Positions 26,406 through 36,425 are shown, numbered from the stretch's first letter. The stretch is DNA of 64,000 nt from Azospirillum oleiclasticum (GCF_013423485.1 NZ_JABFFR010000021.1:172665-236664), one strand, 5' to 3'. The notes: generated from the letters alone by a model not told the origin. Numbers and translations are program-made.

Positions 26406-27409
26406 GCCGCCGCCGTCCGTGCCGGGCGCGCGAGATGGGCGAGCAGCAGCAGAACCACCGCCGCCCCCGCCGGCACGACCGGCCAGCCCAGCGGCACCGA
26501 CAGCACGGAAAGCGCCGCCAGTGCGGCGTTCGCCGCGATCACCGCGCGCACGACCTGGGCGTGGCTGCGGCCGCGCCGGGTGGCGCGCTGGTAGAAATGC
26601 TCGCGGTGCGCCTCCCACACCCGCTTGCCCTCCGCCGCGCGGCGCAGCAGCGTGATCGTCGCGTCGGCCAGGAAATAGGCCGGCAGCAGCAGCGCCGCCT
26701 CCCACCGCCCGGATGCCGCCAGCGCCAGCAGCAGCCAGCCGAGCGCGTAGCCCAGCGGCACGCTGCCCACATCGCCCATGAAGAGCTTGGCCGGGTGCCA
26801 GTTCCAGGCAAGGAAGCCCAGCGCCGCTCCCGCCGCCGCCAGCCCGTAGCCGCCCAGAGACAGGCCGAGCCCGCCGGCCACGGCGACCAGCGCCGCGCCG
26901 AGGCCGACGCTCGCCGCCTCGCTGCCCGCCAGCCCGTCGATGCCGTCCATGAAGTTGAACAGGTTGACGAACCACAGCCAGGCGAAGCCCGCGGCCAGCC
27001 GGTCCAGCCAGACCGGCACCAGCCCCTGGAAGACCGACGCGTCGGCCGGCAGTGCCGACAGGCCGGCCGCCACCGCCGCGATCTGCGCCAGGAAGCGTGG
27101 CGCCGCCCCAAGCCCTCGCCGGTCGTCCGCCCAGGACACCGCCATCAGCGCCGCGGCACCCAGCAGGACCGGCAACAGCGGCATCAGGTCACCGGTCGCC
27201 GCGGCGAGCAGCGCCCACGCGGGCAGCAACGTCAGCATCAGGCCCCAACCGCCGCCGCGTGGCGTCGGCGTCGTGTGGCTCGACCGCTCGTTCGGCCGGT
27301 CGAGGATGGCGCGCTGCCGCAGCCAGACCAGCACCCGGCCGGTCAGCGCCTTCGATGCGACCGCCGTGGCGGCCAGCAGCCCCGCCCCGGCCAGCAGCTC
27401 AGCCCACAC
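26402..27409 (-). CDS. WecA/WbpL-like undecaprenyl-phosphate sugar-1-phosphate transferase
   Basis: A 335-residue polytopic protein (about ten helices) of glycosyltransferase family 4. Key motifs are PNERSSHTTPTPRGGGWGLM (about 36-55), LFNFMDGIDGLAGSEA with the essential Asp pair, and FMGDVGSVPLGYALGWL. The cytoplasmic AHREHFYQRATRRGRSHAQV near the C-terminus is the WecA-type HxH region. It starts a lipid-linked glycan by moving a HexNAc-1-P onto undecaprenyl phosphate. The GTG start at 27409 has GGAG eight bases upstream and overlaps the preceding gene by 11 bp. Confidence 0.9.
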   Translation of the reverse strand: MWAELLAGAGLLAATAVASKALTGRVLVWLRQRAILDRPNERSSHTTPTPRGGGWGLMLTLLPAWALLAAATGDLMPLLPVLLGAAALMAVSWADDRRGLGAAPRFLAQIAAVAAGLSALPADASVFQGLVPVWLDRLAAGFAWLWFVNLFNFMDGIDGLAGSEAASVGLGAALVAVAGGLGLSLGGYGLAAAGAALGFLAWNWHPAKLFMGDVGSVPLGYALGWLLLALAASGRWEAALLLPAYFLADATITLLRRAAEGKRVWEAHREHFYQRATRRGRSHAQVVRAVIAANAALAALSVLSVPLGWPVVPAGAAVVLLLLAHLARPARTAAA

Positions 27410-28382
27410 CGAGATACTCCTTGTACCAGGCGACGAAGCGGGGGATGCCGACGTCGATGGGGGTGGTCGGCTCGAAGCCCAGGTCGCGGCGGCTGGCCTC
27501 GATGTCGGCGTAGGTGGCGGGCACGTCGCCGGGCTGGATCGGTTCGAGCTGCTTGATCGCCGTGCGACCGAGCGCCTGCTCCAGCACGGCGATGAAGCGC
27601 AGGAGATCCTCCGCCTGATGGTTGCCGAGATTGTAGACGGCGTGCGGTGCGCCCTGCGCGTCCGGGCCGGCGGGGCGGTCGAGCGTCGCCAGCACACCGG
27701 CGACGATGTCGTCGATGTAGGTGAAGTCGCGCCGCATGCGACCCTCGTTGAACACCCGGATCGGGCGCCCGGCCAGGATGGCGTCGGCGAACAGATAGGC
27801 GGCCATGTCCGGCCGGCCCCAGGGCCCGTAGACGGTGAAGAAGCGCAGCCCCGTCGCCGGCATGCGGTAGAGGTGGCTGTAGGTGCGGGCGATCAGCTCC
27901 CCCGCCTTCTTTGTGGCCGCGTACAGCGACACCGGGCTGTCCACCCGGTCCTCCACCGAGAAGGGCAGCTCGGTGTTGCCGCCATAGACCGACGAGCTGG
28001 ACGCGTACACGAAATGGCGCAGGTCCGGCAGGCGGCGCGCCGCCTCCAGCATGACCGTGTGGCCCATGACGTTGGCGTCGATGTAGGCGTACGGGTTCTC
28101 CAGCGAGTAGCGTACGCCCGCCTGCGCGGCGAGGTGGACGATGCCGGTCACGCCGTCCGCCGCGGCCAGCAGCGCGGGTATCGCCTCGCGATCCTCGACA
28201 TTGACGCGGGCGAAGGTGAAGCCGGGGCGGCCCTCCAGCCGGGCGAGCCGCGCGTGCTTCAGCGCCACCGGGTAATAATCGTTTAGGTTGTCGATCCCCA
28301 GCACCGGCTGACCCCGGTCCAGCAGCGCAGCCGCCACGTGGGAGCCGATGAATCCGGCCGCGCCGGTAACAACAATCGTCAT
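27399..28382 (-). CDS. UDP-glucuronate 4-epimerase-like protein
   Basis: A 327-residue extended SDR starting MTIVVTGAAGFIGSHVAAAL. IDNLNDYYPVALKHARLARL is characteristic of the UDP-glucuronate/UDP-galacturonate epimerases (LpsL/Cap1J), then GIVHLAAQAGVRYSLENPYA, YASSSSVYGG, and the catalytic YAATKKAGELIARTY. GRMRRDFTYIDDIV is the family's substrate loop. It would supply UDP-galacturonate for surface polysaccharide. First gene of the operon 28382-23470, whose members overlap or nearly touch. The ATG at 28382 is the family start. Confidence 0.9.
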   Translation of the reverse strand: MTIVVTGAAGFIGSHVAAALLDRGQPVLGIDNLNDYYPVALKHARLARLEGRPGFTFARVNVEDREAIPALLAAADGVTGIVHLAAQAGVRYSLENPYAYIDANVMGHTVMLEAARRLPDLRHFVYASSSSVYGGNTELPFSVEDRVDSPVSLYAATKKAGELIARTYSHLYRMPATGLRFFTVYGPWGRPDMAAYLFADAILAGRPIRVFNEGRMRRDFTYIDDIVAGVLATLDRPAGPDAQGAPHAVYNLGNHQAEDLLRFIAVLEQALGRTAIKQLEPIQPGDVPATYADIEASRRDLGFEPTTPIDVGIPRFVAWYKEYLGVG

Positions 28383-28548
28383 GTGCGTCCGCCGTTGCAA
28401 AGCGCCAGGAATCCCCGGCCGGTTATGCCCGAGCCGGGGGCGCGATGCCAGTCCGCATGTGGTACCGGCGTTGCGCTTGACACCGCGCCGCAGCGCCCGG
28501 TCTACTCCTGTGCCCCAAACCCGTTCGAACCTTCACGACAGCGGTCCG

Positions 28549-28890
28549 ATGCCTCCCAAGAAGAATCCCCTCGGTCTCAATCCCCTGCAACTGAAGACGC
28601 TGACGCTGGTGCAGGAACTGGCCCGCGTCGCCGGCAACCCGGTGGAGGGCGAGCCGGGCGCGGTCGCCGTCGGCCGCATGCCGCACCCGCACGGCAACCA
28701 TTTCCACCTCGGTGACGCGGTGGTGGCCAGCAAGGACGCCACCGGCCTGTCCAACCCGGCCGTGTGGACGGCGCTGGAGCGCAAGGGCCTCGTCCATTCC
28801 GGCAGCCCGATGGGCTGCGTGGTGACGCCGGAGGGGCTGGACTACGACACCGGCCTGCGCGACGCGATCCTGCACCGCTCCGACCACTGA
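28549..28890 (+). CDS. Conserved hypothetical protein
   Basis: A 113-residue soluble protein. It opens MPPKKNPLGLNPLQLKTLTL and contains GEPGAVAVGRMPHPHGNHFH with several His, then GDAVVASKDATGLSNPAVWT and ALERKGLVHSG, SPMGCVVTPEGLDYDTGLRD. The second half looks like a winged-helix-type fold (ALERKGLV...VVTPEGL), but I cannot assign a family. The frame opens upstream at 28348, but ATG 28549 begins the protein-like composition. It precedes a small charged ORF and dcd on the same strand. Confidence 0.7.
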   Translation: MPPKKNPLGLNPLQLKTLTLVQELARVAGNPVEGEPGAVAVGRMPHPHGNHFHLGDAVVASKDATGLSNPAVWTALERKGLVHSGSPMGCVVTPEGLDYDTGLRDAILHRSDH

Positions 28891-28908
28891 CGGGCCAACG
28901 GGCGCGCC

Positions 28909-29073
28909 ATGGACGAGCTGCCCCGCCCCCCGAAGCGCCCCGACCCGGCCAGCCGTGACGAGCGGCTGGCCGCGCGGCTGCGCGAGAATCTGAAGCGCCG
29001 CAAGGAGCAGGCGCGGGGGCGTGTGGCGGCCGACGAGCCGGCGGAACCGGATTCCGGCTCTCCCTCGTCCTGA
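28909..29073 (+). CDS. Small basic helical protein
   Basis: A 54-residue protein starting at ATG 28909. A basic amphipathic helix (DERLAARLRENLKRRKEQAR) sits between a Pro-rich start (MDELPRPPKRPDPAS) and an acidic tail. Short proteins with this DERLxxRLRxNLxRRKxQxR helix are frequent in alphaproteobacteria; the function is unknown. It starts 18 bp after the previous gene and is probably cotranscribed with it. Confidence 0.65.
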   Translation: MDELPRPPKRPDPASRDERLAARLRENLKRRKEQARGRVAADEPAEPDSGSPSS

Positions 29074-29165
29074 TTCCATCCCTTGAGCGGGCGCAAGCGA
29101 CGGGCTACAACGCGGTGACGGGCGACGCCGCCCGGTCGTCCATTCCTGGAGGGAGCACCGCGACC

Positions 29166-29720
29166 ATGGGCATCATGCCGGACACCTGGATCCGCGACAT
29201 GGCGCAGACCAAGGGCATGATCGAGCCGTTCGTGGACCGGCAGGAGCGCGAGGGCGTGATCTCCTACGGGCTCAGCTCCTACGGCTACGACGCCCGGGTC
29301 GCCGACGAGTTCAAGATCTTCACCAACGTCTACAACGCCGTGGTCGACCCCAAGGCGTTCGACCCGTCCGGCTTCGTGGACGTGAAGACGCCGGTCTGCG
29401 TCATCCCGCCCAACAGCTTCGTGCTGGCCCGCACGGTGGAGTATTTCCGGGTGCCGCGCGACGTTCTGGTGATCTGCCTGGGCAAGTCCACCTACGCGCG
29501 CTGCGGCCTGATCGTGAACGTCACGCCGCTGGAGCCGGAGTGGGAGGGCCATGTGACGGTGGAGGTGTCCAACACCACGCCGCTGCCCGCCAAGGTCTAC
29601 GCCAACGAAGGTCTCTGCCAGTTCCTGTTCCTCAAGGGGGACTCCCCCTGCGAGACCAGCTACGCCGACAAGGCGGGGAAATACATGCGTCAGACGGGCG
29701 TGACGCTGCCTCGGCTGTAA
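29166..29720 (+). CDS. dcd: dCTP deaminase
   Basis: A 184-residue protein of the dCTP deaminase/dUTPase superfamily. Motifs: SYGLSSYGYDARVADEFKIF, VDVKTPVCVIPPNSFVLART, LGKSTYARCGLIVNVTPLEP with the catalytic Glu in EPEWEGHVTVEVSN, and GLCQFLFLKGD. It deaminates dCTP to dUTP, feeding dTMP synthesis. GGAGGGAGC lies upstream of ATG 29166; MPDTWIRDMA (29175) is an alternative start. Length is normal. Confidence 0.96.
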   Translation: MGIMPDTWIRDMAQTKGMIEPFVDRQEREGVISYGLSSYGYDARVADEFKIFTNVYNAVVDPKAFDPSGFVDVKTPVCVIPPNSFVLARTVEYFRVPRDVLVICLGKSTYARCGLIVNVTPLEPEWEGHVTVEVSNTTPLPAKVYANEGLCQFLFLKGDSPCETSYADKAGKYMRQTGVTLPRL

Positions 29721-29757
29721 CCATCCCTTCCACGCACCTCACCAGAGCCGAACCCCC

Positions 29758-31041
<1,284 letters not shown>

Positions 31042-31057
31042 ACCGCCGGGGGCCACG

Positions 31058-31540
31058 ATGACCACGCCGATCCGCCTGCGCGCCGAGGACGAGGACGACC
31101 TGAAGATCGTCTCCGCCTGCCTTCAGGACGCCATCGTCCCGATCGGCGAGATGTGCTTCCTGCCCGAGGACCGGCGCTTCGTGCTGGTCGTCAACCGCTT
31201 CAAGTGGGAGACGGTCGGCGCCGACCACGCGGCGCGGCCGGGGCCGACCGCCGACGACGACCACCTCTTCCCCTTCGAGCGCACCCATTGCGGCGTGCGC
31301 TTCGAGAACGTCACCGCCGTGCGCACCCGCGGCCTCGACATCAAGGACCGCGCGCGGATCCTGGAGCTGCTGACGCTGGAGGCGGCCGGCGACGGGGTGG
31401 AGCTGCATTTCGCCGGCGGCGCCTGCATCCGCGTGGAAGGGGCCGGCTGGCGCTGCATGGTGGAGGATCTGGGCGAGCCCTGGCCCACCGCCTGCCGCCC
31501 CTGCCACCCGCTGGAGGGCGAGGAGCAGAGCGGCGCCTGA
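31058..31540 (+). CDS. DUF2948 family protein
   Basis: A 160-residue soluble protein starting MTTPIRLRAEDEDDLKIVSA. Family motifs are CLQDAIVPIGEMCFLPEDRR, FVLVVNRFKWE and FENVTAVRTRGLDIKDR, ending in a Trp/Cys-rich part (GWRCMVEDLGEPWPTACRPC). DUF2948 almost always follows murA in alphaproteobacteria and usually precedes hisD; here no hisD follows. Function unknown. Confidence 0.9.
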   Translation: MTTPIRLRAEDEDDLKIVSACLQDAIVPIGEMCFLPEDRRFVLVVNRFKWETVGADHAARPGPTADDDHLFPFERTHCGVRFENVTAVRTRGLDIKDRARILELLTLEAAGDGVELHFAGGACIRVEGAGWRCMVEDLGEPWPTACRPCHPLEGEEQSGA

Positions 31541-31605
31541 GGCCCGGAACCTTACGGGCGGGATGCGGTTGCTGCGGCAAACCCGCAACCGACGAGGATT
31601 CCCAC

Positions 31606-31680
31606 ATGGCACAGTCGCTGAACGGGAAGACGGTCGCTTGCATGATGATGAGCGTCACCGCCGGTCTTGCACCTTGGTAG
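31606..31680 (+). CDS. Possible 24-residue peptide
   Basis: A 25-codon frame from ATG 31606 (MAQSLNGKTVACMMMSV, then TAGLAPW). It lies after a hairpin-forming sequence (CGGTTGC-n12-GCAACCG, about 31565-31591) and GAGGA. It overlaps the 3' end of the convergent PepSY gene by 26 bp. No family known; this may be chance. Confidence 0.25.
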   Translation: MAQSLNGKTVACMMMSVTAGLAPW

Positions 31681-33325
31681 CCCGCCCCGGCCGCTCGGGC
31701 CTGGGCGGACTTGTCCAGGTCGTCGCCCCCATCCGCGATGATCGGCCCCCACGCAATCGCTGCAGCAACGCCATCGACGTCACCCCGGCACGCTGTCCCC
31801 GGGATCGCCAAAGCAGCCAAGCGCCGAACGCGGCCAAGGTGAGGTCGATCACCGGGATCGGCGGGCATTCCCACCAGGGCCCGTCCGGAAGCATCAGCTG
31901 ACGCGCGAGCGGCAGCGCGGCATAGGTCAGCGCGATCACCGGCGTGAGCGCTCCGACCAGCCGATTGCGCGCATCGTCCGCGAAAGGCATGCAATGCAGC
32001 GCGACGACGCCACCCGTCAACGCTGCCAGCAATCCCCAATGGGTGGTCCCTGCGAGCAGATTATCCAGCAGCAGAAGCAGCGGCAGGCAGACGTACAGGG
32101 TGTTGTTGGCGGCGTAAATTCGGAACGACCACGGGACCCGGCCCATGGCCGGCGCGGCGGCGCCGGTCCCGTCCCGCAGCCACAGCAGGCGCATCCCGGT
32201 GTCGATGTTCCACAGGCACAGCAGGGCCAGGACACAGTAGATCAGGCCGGTGCCCAGCCCGCCGAAACGGCCGTAATGGATCGGCCGCAGCGCGCTCTCG
32301 ACCACACCCGGACCGCCGTCCTCGCGGGCGTCGTGGACCGCGACGATCTCCCCCGTGGCAAGGGCGCAGTCGCTCCGCAACGCCCCCGCCCCCTCGCCCG
32401 CCCAGCTCAGACGGCCGAAGGGGATGCCTTCCACCATCAGGATCCCCTCGTCGCGCCGCAGGCGGCCAAGGCGGGTGTCGGGGAAGCGGTCGAGAAAACT
32501 CCGCACGCAGCGGTCGATCCCGGCTGACACCGCGTCGCGCGCCACCGGGGGCGCGTTGCCACGCGCCGTCTCCCCCGACTCGCGGACGAGGGCCGCGGCC
32601 ACGCGCGCGTCGCCACCGCTCCACAGGATTGCGCCGATCGGGACGCTCGCCACCTTCATGCCCAGGACCGCGCCGGTCAGGCCGAGCAGCAGGAGATAGG
32701 GCGTCAGCCAGAACCCGAACCGCTTGTGCCCGTCGCTCAGGTTCAGCACCGGCGACCGCCGGCGCCATGCCCAGGCGTCGCGGATCATCTTGCCATGGAT
32801 GAACAGCCCGCCGAGCGTCAGCATGACGATCAGCACGCCCGCGATTCCCATCAGCAGCCGGCCCCACGGCTTGGGCAGCAGGAGGTCCGTGTGGATGCGC
32901 CGGAACAGCCCGTCCGCCAGCGATCCGTTCCAGGGCGCCATCAGCCCGGTGTCCGGGTGAACCATCAGGTTGCTGAGCGGCGTATTGCCGGCGGTGGGTT
33001 CGTCCTTGGCGATGATCCGGCCGGAGAAGATGAAGAAGGGCCGCAGATCGTTGGGCGCCATCATCGTCCAGTGCGACCCGACCTCGTGACGCACCGCCAC
33101 GTGATCGTAGGTGCGCGACGCCTCCGGCGGCGCCCCGCCAGCCGACAACACCGCCGCTCGGGCGACCTCCGGCATCATCCAGGGGCGGATGAAATCGGCG
33201 TAGAACGCCAGGATCCCCGTCCATATCGACCAGGAGATCAGGAGGCAGAACACCAGCCCGACAAAGCGATGCACGGCGAGCAGGCGCTCGGAGGCGTTCG
33301 GGCCGGACGCGGTGGCATCAGGCAT
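31655..33325 (-). CDS. PepSY-associated membrane protein of the siderophore locus
   Basis: A 556-residue protein with the PepSY_TM architecture. The first helix is preceded by LLAVHRFVGLVFCLLISWSI (about 15-34), then a periplasmic PepSY-like region, a helix pair around WGRLLMGIAGVLIVMLTLGG, and the HKRFGFWLTPYLLLLGLTGA helix, then three or more C-terminal helices. Conserved His residues in VHRFVG, RRIHTDLLL and RPIHYGRFG suit haem or metal binding, as in iron-regulated membrane reductases. It overlaps the preceding small gene by 8 bp and lies at the 3' end of a TonB-receptor operon, so a role in ferric-siderophore reduction in the inner membrane is likely. The last 30 residues are low-complexity. 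Confidence 0.85.
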   Translation of the reverse strand: MPDATASGPNASERLLAVHRFVGLVFCLLISWSIWTGILAFYADFIRPWMMPEVARAAVLSAGGAPPEASRTYDHVAVRHEVGSHWTMMAPNDLRPFFIFSGRIIAKDEPTAGNTPLSNLMVHPDTGLMAPWNGSLADGLFRRIHTDLLLPKPWGRLLMGIAGVLIVMLTLGGLFIHGKMIRDAWAWRRRSPVLNLSDGHKRFGFWLTPYLLLLGLTGAVLGMKVASVPIGAILWSGGDARVAAALVRESGETARGNAPPVARDAVSAGIDRCVRSFLDRFPDTRLGRLRRDEGILMVEGIPFGRLSWAGEGAGALRSDCALATGEIVAVHDAREDGGPGVVESALRPIHYGRFGGLGTGLIYCVLALLCLWNIDTGMRLLWLRDGTGAAAPAMGRVPWSFRIYAANNTLYVCLPLLLLLDNLLAGTTHWGLLAALTGGVVALHCMPFADDARNRLVGALTPVIALTYAALPLARQLMLPDGPWWECPPIPVIDLTLAAFGAWLLWRSRGQRAGVTSMALLQRLRGGRSSRMGATTWTSPPRPERPGRATKVQDRR

Positions 33326-33800
33326 GGGCAGACCCCCGTCGCGACCGGCCGGGCAACACCCGCCACAGCACGGCGAAGCAAAGACCGCTCCAGATCGCCG
33401 GGGCGAGCAACATCACGCCCAGCAGCCGATCCTCCCCCCGCCACCCGAAGGCGCCACCCATCGCCAGCGAGAGCGCCACGCTGGCGGGAAACCCCACCAG
33501 CGTGGCCAGCGCAAGGGACAGCCACACGCGCCCGCTCCCACCGGTCACGGCCCGCGTGGTGACGCGATCCGGAGTCCGTGGTTCGGTTCCCGCCCGGACC
33601 GGCTCGCGCAACCACAAGGTCAGGGCGCCGCCGGTCAGGCCGGTTTCCATGAGGGCCAGGGTCAACCCCGCTTCGGTGCCCACCGTTTCGACCGCAACGA
33701 CCGCGCACAGGACCTGAAGACCGGCAAAGAGCCCCCAGACGACCCGGCGGTCACGCCGGTTCGACGGGCGTGGCTTAGAAATCGACACTGATCCCACCAT
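33318..33800 (-). CDS. Four-helix membrane protein of the siderophore locus
   Basis: A 160-residue protein with four predicted helices (VVWGLFAGLQVLCAVVAVET, LTLALMETGLTGGALTLWL, VWLSLALATLVGFPASVALS, LLGVMLLAPAIWSGLCFAVL). It lies between the TonB receptor and the PepSY gene and overlaps both (26 bp and 8 bp), so the three are almost certainly one transcript. The binding site for ATG 33800 is weak and a GTG at 33788 is possible. Small membrane proteins in this place are common in PepSY/TonB operons; function unknown. Confidence 0.7.
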   Translation of the reverse strand: MVGSVSISKPRPSNRRDRRVVWGLFAGLQVLCAVVAVETVGTEAGLTLALMETGLTGGALTLWLREPVRAGTEPRTPDRVTTRAVTGGSGRVWLSLALATLVGFPASVALSLAMGGAFGWRGEDRLLGVMLLAPAIWSGLCFAVLWRVLPGRSRRGSAHA

Positions 33801-35940
33801 AGAAGGTCCGGGGGGACCCCACCGCCACGCGATAACTGCCGCCGGACGCCGTCAGGTAATCCTCATCCGTGACGTTCTTGACCCCCACGTCGAAGCGGAC
33901 CTGGCGGTCCTTACCGATCGGCAGATAGTACCAGGCGCCGAGATCGACCAACGTGTAGCGTCCCAGTTCGAAGCTGTGTTCGGCATCGCCGTAGCGGTTG
34001 CCGACCAGCGTCACGCCGGCGCCCAGCCCAAGCCCGTTGAGGGGGCTGGCCGGGTCCTTGAACTCGTAGCTCGACCACAGGCTGGCGTTGTGGGTGGGCA
34101 CGTTGGTCGGACGGTTGCCGTCGATGGCGGCATCGTCACTCACATACTCCGCGTCCACATAGCCGAACGCGGCGCGGATGTTCCATCCCTCCGACGGGTT
34201 GCCGACCATCGCAACCTCGAAGCCCCGCGACGTCTGCCCGCCGGTCAGCCGGGCCACGCCGTTGACGGTCTCGACCACGTTCTCCTGCTTGATGTCGAAC
34301 ACCGCACCGGTCAGGAAGAGGCGCTCCCCCATCAGGTTGACCTTGGTGCCGACCTCGTACTGGCGCCCCTCCTCGGCCGGGAAGACCGTGGTGTCGCCGT
34401 TGTAGAAATTGTGCGGCTGGAACGTATCGGCGTATGACACGTACAGCGAAACGTTCCCGGTCGCCTTCCACATCAGGCCGGCGGTCTTGGTCAACTTCTG
34501 GTCGGTGGGATAGGAACCGCTGGTGACCGACGAATTCTGGAGGTTCCGCACGACGGCACTGCCGCGATAAAACTCGTAGCGGGCGCCCATCGTCAGCGTC
34601 AGCGTCGGCAGCAGATCGATGTCCGCCTGGATGAAGGGCCCGAAATCGGCCTGCTCCACGCGGCGATGGGTCCGGCTGGCGGTGGCGCTGTCGTTCACAA
34701 GCCGGCTGGACGCGGGGTTCTGGACCGTGCCGCCGGTCTGGTTGGCGCCGACGAAGTTGATCCAGCTCTCCTCCTGGTACCGGTATTCGACGCCGGTGGC
34801 GATCCGGAGCGGAAGCCCCGCATCAAGGCTGCCCTTCGCCTGGAGACGGGTGAAGAAGGTGCTCAGCTTGCGGTCGTCGTTGCCTTCGACACGCCGGACC
34901 AGCGTCCCGTTGGCGAGCACGCTCCGAACCTCCGAATGGATCTCGTCGGTCTGTTCGTTGGAGTAGAACAGCTTGCCTTCGAGCTTCCAGTCCCGGAAGC
35001 CGACCGGGACCGAGGCGTCGACCTCGCCCAGATGCGAGCGTGAATCCCGGTCGGAGAATGGCGCGTCGTACCGGACGGAGCGGCCCGGATCGGCCACGCT
35101 GCGGGACCCCGACCCTGTCGCGGTCGTGATCGTGCCGCGGTCCAGTGGCCGCTGGTCCCGGTTGTACTCGTAGCCGATGGTCACCGTGGCGTCGTTGGCG
35201 CCCATCCAGGTCAGGGTGGGGGCGAAGAACTGACGCTTGATCGTGGTGTCGTCGCGGAACGTTTCGCTGTTCTCGGTGCTGCCGACGATCCGGTACGCCC
35301 ATTGTTCCGACAGGGCACCGGTGGAATCGATCATCCCCTGGCGTTCGCCGTGCTCGTCGAAATTCAGCTCGGCGTGGTTGCGCGATGTCCAGCTCGGCTT
35401 CTTGGTGGTGATGTTGACCAGTCCACCGGGCGTCATCTGGCCGATGTCCGACACCGGCCCCTTGAAGATCTGGATGCTTTCGATGGTCGCCGGATCGATG
35501 CGGCTGTTGGACTTCAAGCGTACGCCGTTGCGATAGACGTCGTCCCGCCGCCGGAAGCCGCGGATGATGTAATCCTCGCGGGTGCCGCCGTACCCGTCGT
35601 TGTTCACGACGTTGGGAAAGTAGCGGTAGACCTCGTCCATCTCCCGCGCGTGCTGGTCTTGCAGCAGCTGCTCGGGGATCACATCGATGGAACGGGGGAT
35701 TTCCGTGATGTCGTTGGTCAGACGGCCGCCCACATCGGTAAAGCGACTGTCATAACGGGATTGCACCGTCCCCTGCACCTGGATCGCGTCCAGCACGACC
35801 GAGCCGTCGCCGTCGGGAGGCGCTTCCGGTGCCGTCTGCGCGACAGCTGATGCCGATAGTACAACGGAAAGCGCTGTGCTAGCGGACAGGGCACACACCA
35901 GTCGCAAGACACCGCCAGAACGCCCAACTGCAACCCTCAT
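33775..35940 (-). CDS. TonB-dependent siderophore receptor
   Basis: A 721-residue outer-membrane receptor. The signal peptide cleaves near residue 35 (SVVLSASAVAQ). The plug domain follows with the FpvA/FhuA-type motifs RLTNDITEIPRSIDVIPEQL, QLLQDQHAREMDEVYRYFPN, IRGFRRRDDVYRNGVRL and GQMTPGGLVNITTKKP. A 22-strand barrel follows, ending GSPRTFYGGISVDF with the C-terminal Phe recognised by the Bam machinery. The TonB box lies near VLDAIQVQG. There is no N-terminal signalling extension, so it is not a FecA-type transducer. A Fur box and promoter lie about 430 bp upstream. The siderophore cannot be told from sequence. Confidence 0.93.
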   Translation of the reverse strand: MRVAVGRSGGVLRLVCALSASTALSVVLSASAVAQTAPEAPPDGDGSVVLDAIQVQGTVQSRYDSRFTDVGGRLTNDITEIPRSIDVIPEQLLQDQHAREMDEVYRYFPNVVNNDGYGGTREDYIIRGFRRRDDVYRNGVRLKSNSRIDPATIESIQIFKGPVSDIGQMTPGGLVNITTKKPSWTSRNHAELNFDEHGERQGMIDSTGALSEQWAYRIVGSTENSETFRDDTTIKRQFFAPTLTWMGANDATVTIGYEYNRDQRPLDRGTITTATGSGSRSVADPGRSVRYDAPFSDRDSRSHLGEVDASVPVGFRDWKLEGKLFYSNEQTDEIHSEVRSVLANGTLVRRVEGNDDRKLSTFFTRLQAKGSLDAGLPLRIATGVEYRYQEESWINFVGANQTGGTVQNPASSRLVNDSATASRTHRRVEQADFGPFIQADIDLLPTLTLTMGARYEFYRGSAVVRNLQNSSVTSGSYPTDQKLTKTAGLMWKATGNVSLYVSYADTFQPHNFYNGDTTVFPAEEGRQYEVGTKVNLMGERLFLTGAVFDIKQENVVETVNGVARLTGGQTSRGFEVAMVGNPSEGWNIRAAFGYVDAEYVSDDAAIDGNRPTNVPTHNASLWSSYEFKDPASPLNGLGLGAGVTLVGNRYGDAEHSFELGRYTLVDLGAWYYLPIGKDRQVRFDVGVKNVTDEDYLTASGGSYRVAVGSPRTFYGGISVDF

Positions 35941-36348
35941 GCTCTCCGGCCCCTTGTTGTTTGTTGGATCCTTGCGCCGAGGCCCCGGTGCCTCGCGCGC
36001 GCAACAGCAATCCGAATGAAGGCGCGATCAGCGGCCACCGGACCGGCGTCCGGCGCATCGCGACGCCCCTTGGAAATTCATCTGGAATGATCGGTCCGGC
36101 TTCGTGCCTGTGCGTGTTATCCGCCTCGGTCCTGGCGCCGTGCCGGCTTGAAGGGTCGCCCGTGGGCCTTGTTCTTGTTGGTCGCCTCGGCGCGTTGGCC
36201 ATCGGGTGCCGGCCTGGACATCGATCACAAGAGACCATGCTCCTCATCGTTCATGCAGTCGGCCAGCGTCCGGGCCGGGCCGCTTCGCGCCATTTCCCCA
36301 CCCCGTTCGCGAGTGCCGGGCGATATGCCCTCCCTGCGGTTGGCCTGG
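35941..36348 (-). other. Long leader between the Fur-controlled promoter and the TonB receptor
   Basis: About 400 bases that would be transcribed ahead of the receptor if the promoter at 36349-36376 is used. Short frames exist on both strands (for example 36028-36228 on the minus strand), but none has a good start or a recognisable product. I see no known riboswitch. Confidence 0.4.
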
Positions 36349-36376
36349 ATAATATAGTGACACTCATAAACTTCAA
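36349..36376 (-). promoter_or_regulatory. Probable promoter of the siderophore receptor operon
   Basis: Minus strand TTGAAG (36371-36376), 16 bp spacer, TATTAT (36349-36354). Its -35 box touches the Fur box at 36375-36393, as expected for iron repression. Confidence 0.6.
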
Positions 36377-36393
36377 TAATGAAAATCATTCGC
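36375..36393. promoter_or_regulatory. Fur box
   Basis: AATAATGAAAATCATTCGC matches the 19 bp Fur consensus (GATAATGATAATCATTATC) at most positions and keeps the ATAATG/AATCATT core. It overlaps the -35 of a promoter facing the TonB receptor. Confidence 0.78.
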
Positions 36394-36425
36394 ATTTTTA
36401 TAACCGGTGAGAGGATGGAGTCGTC

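Noticed and set aside
36375..36393. Fur box serving the IS3 transposase at 36426
   Set aside because: The transposase is a stop-containing relic, and the promoter overlapping the box points the other way, to the siderophore receptor.
35961..36410. A 149-codon plus-strand frame between the TonB receptor and the IS3 relic
   Set aside because: No start signal, no domain, and it crosses the Fur box and promoter.
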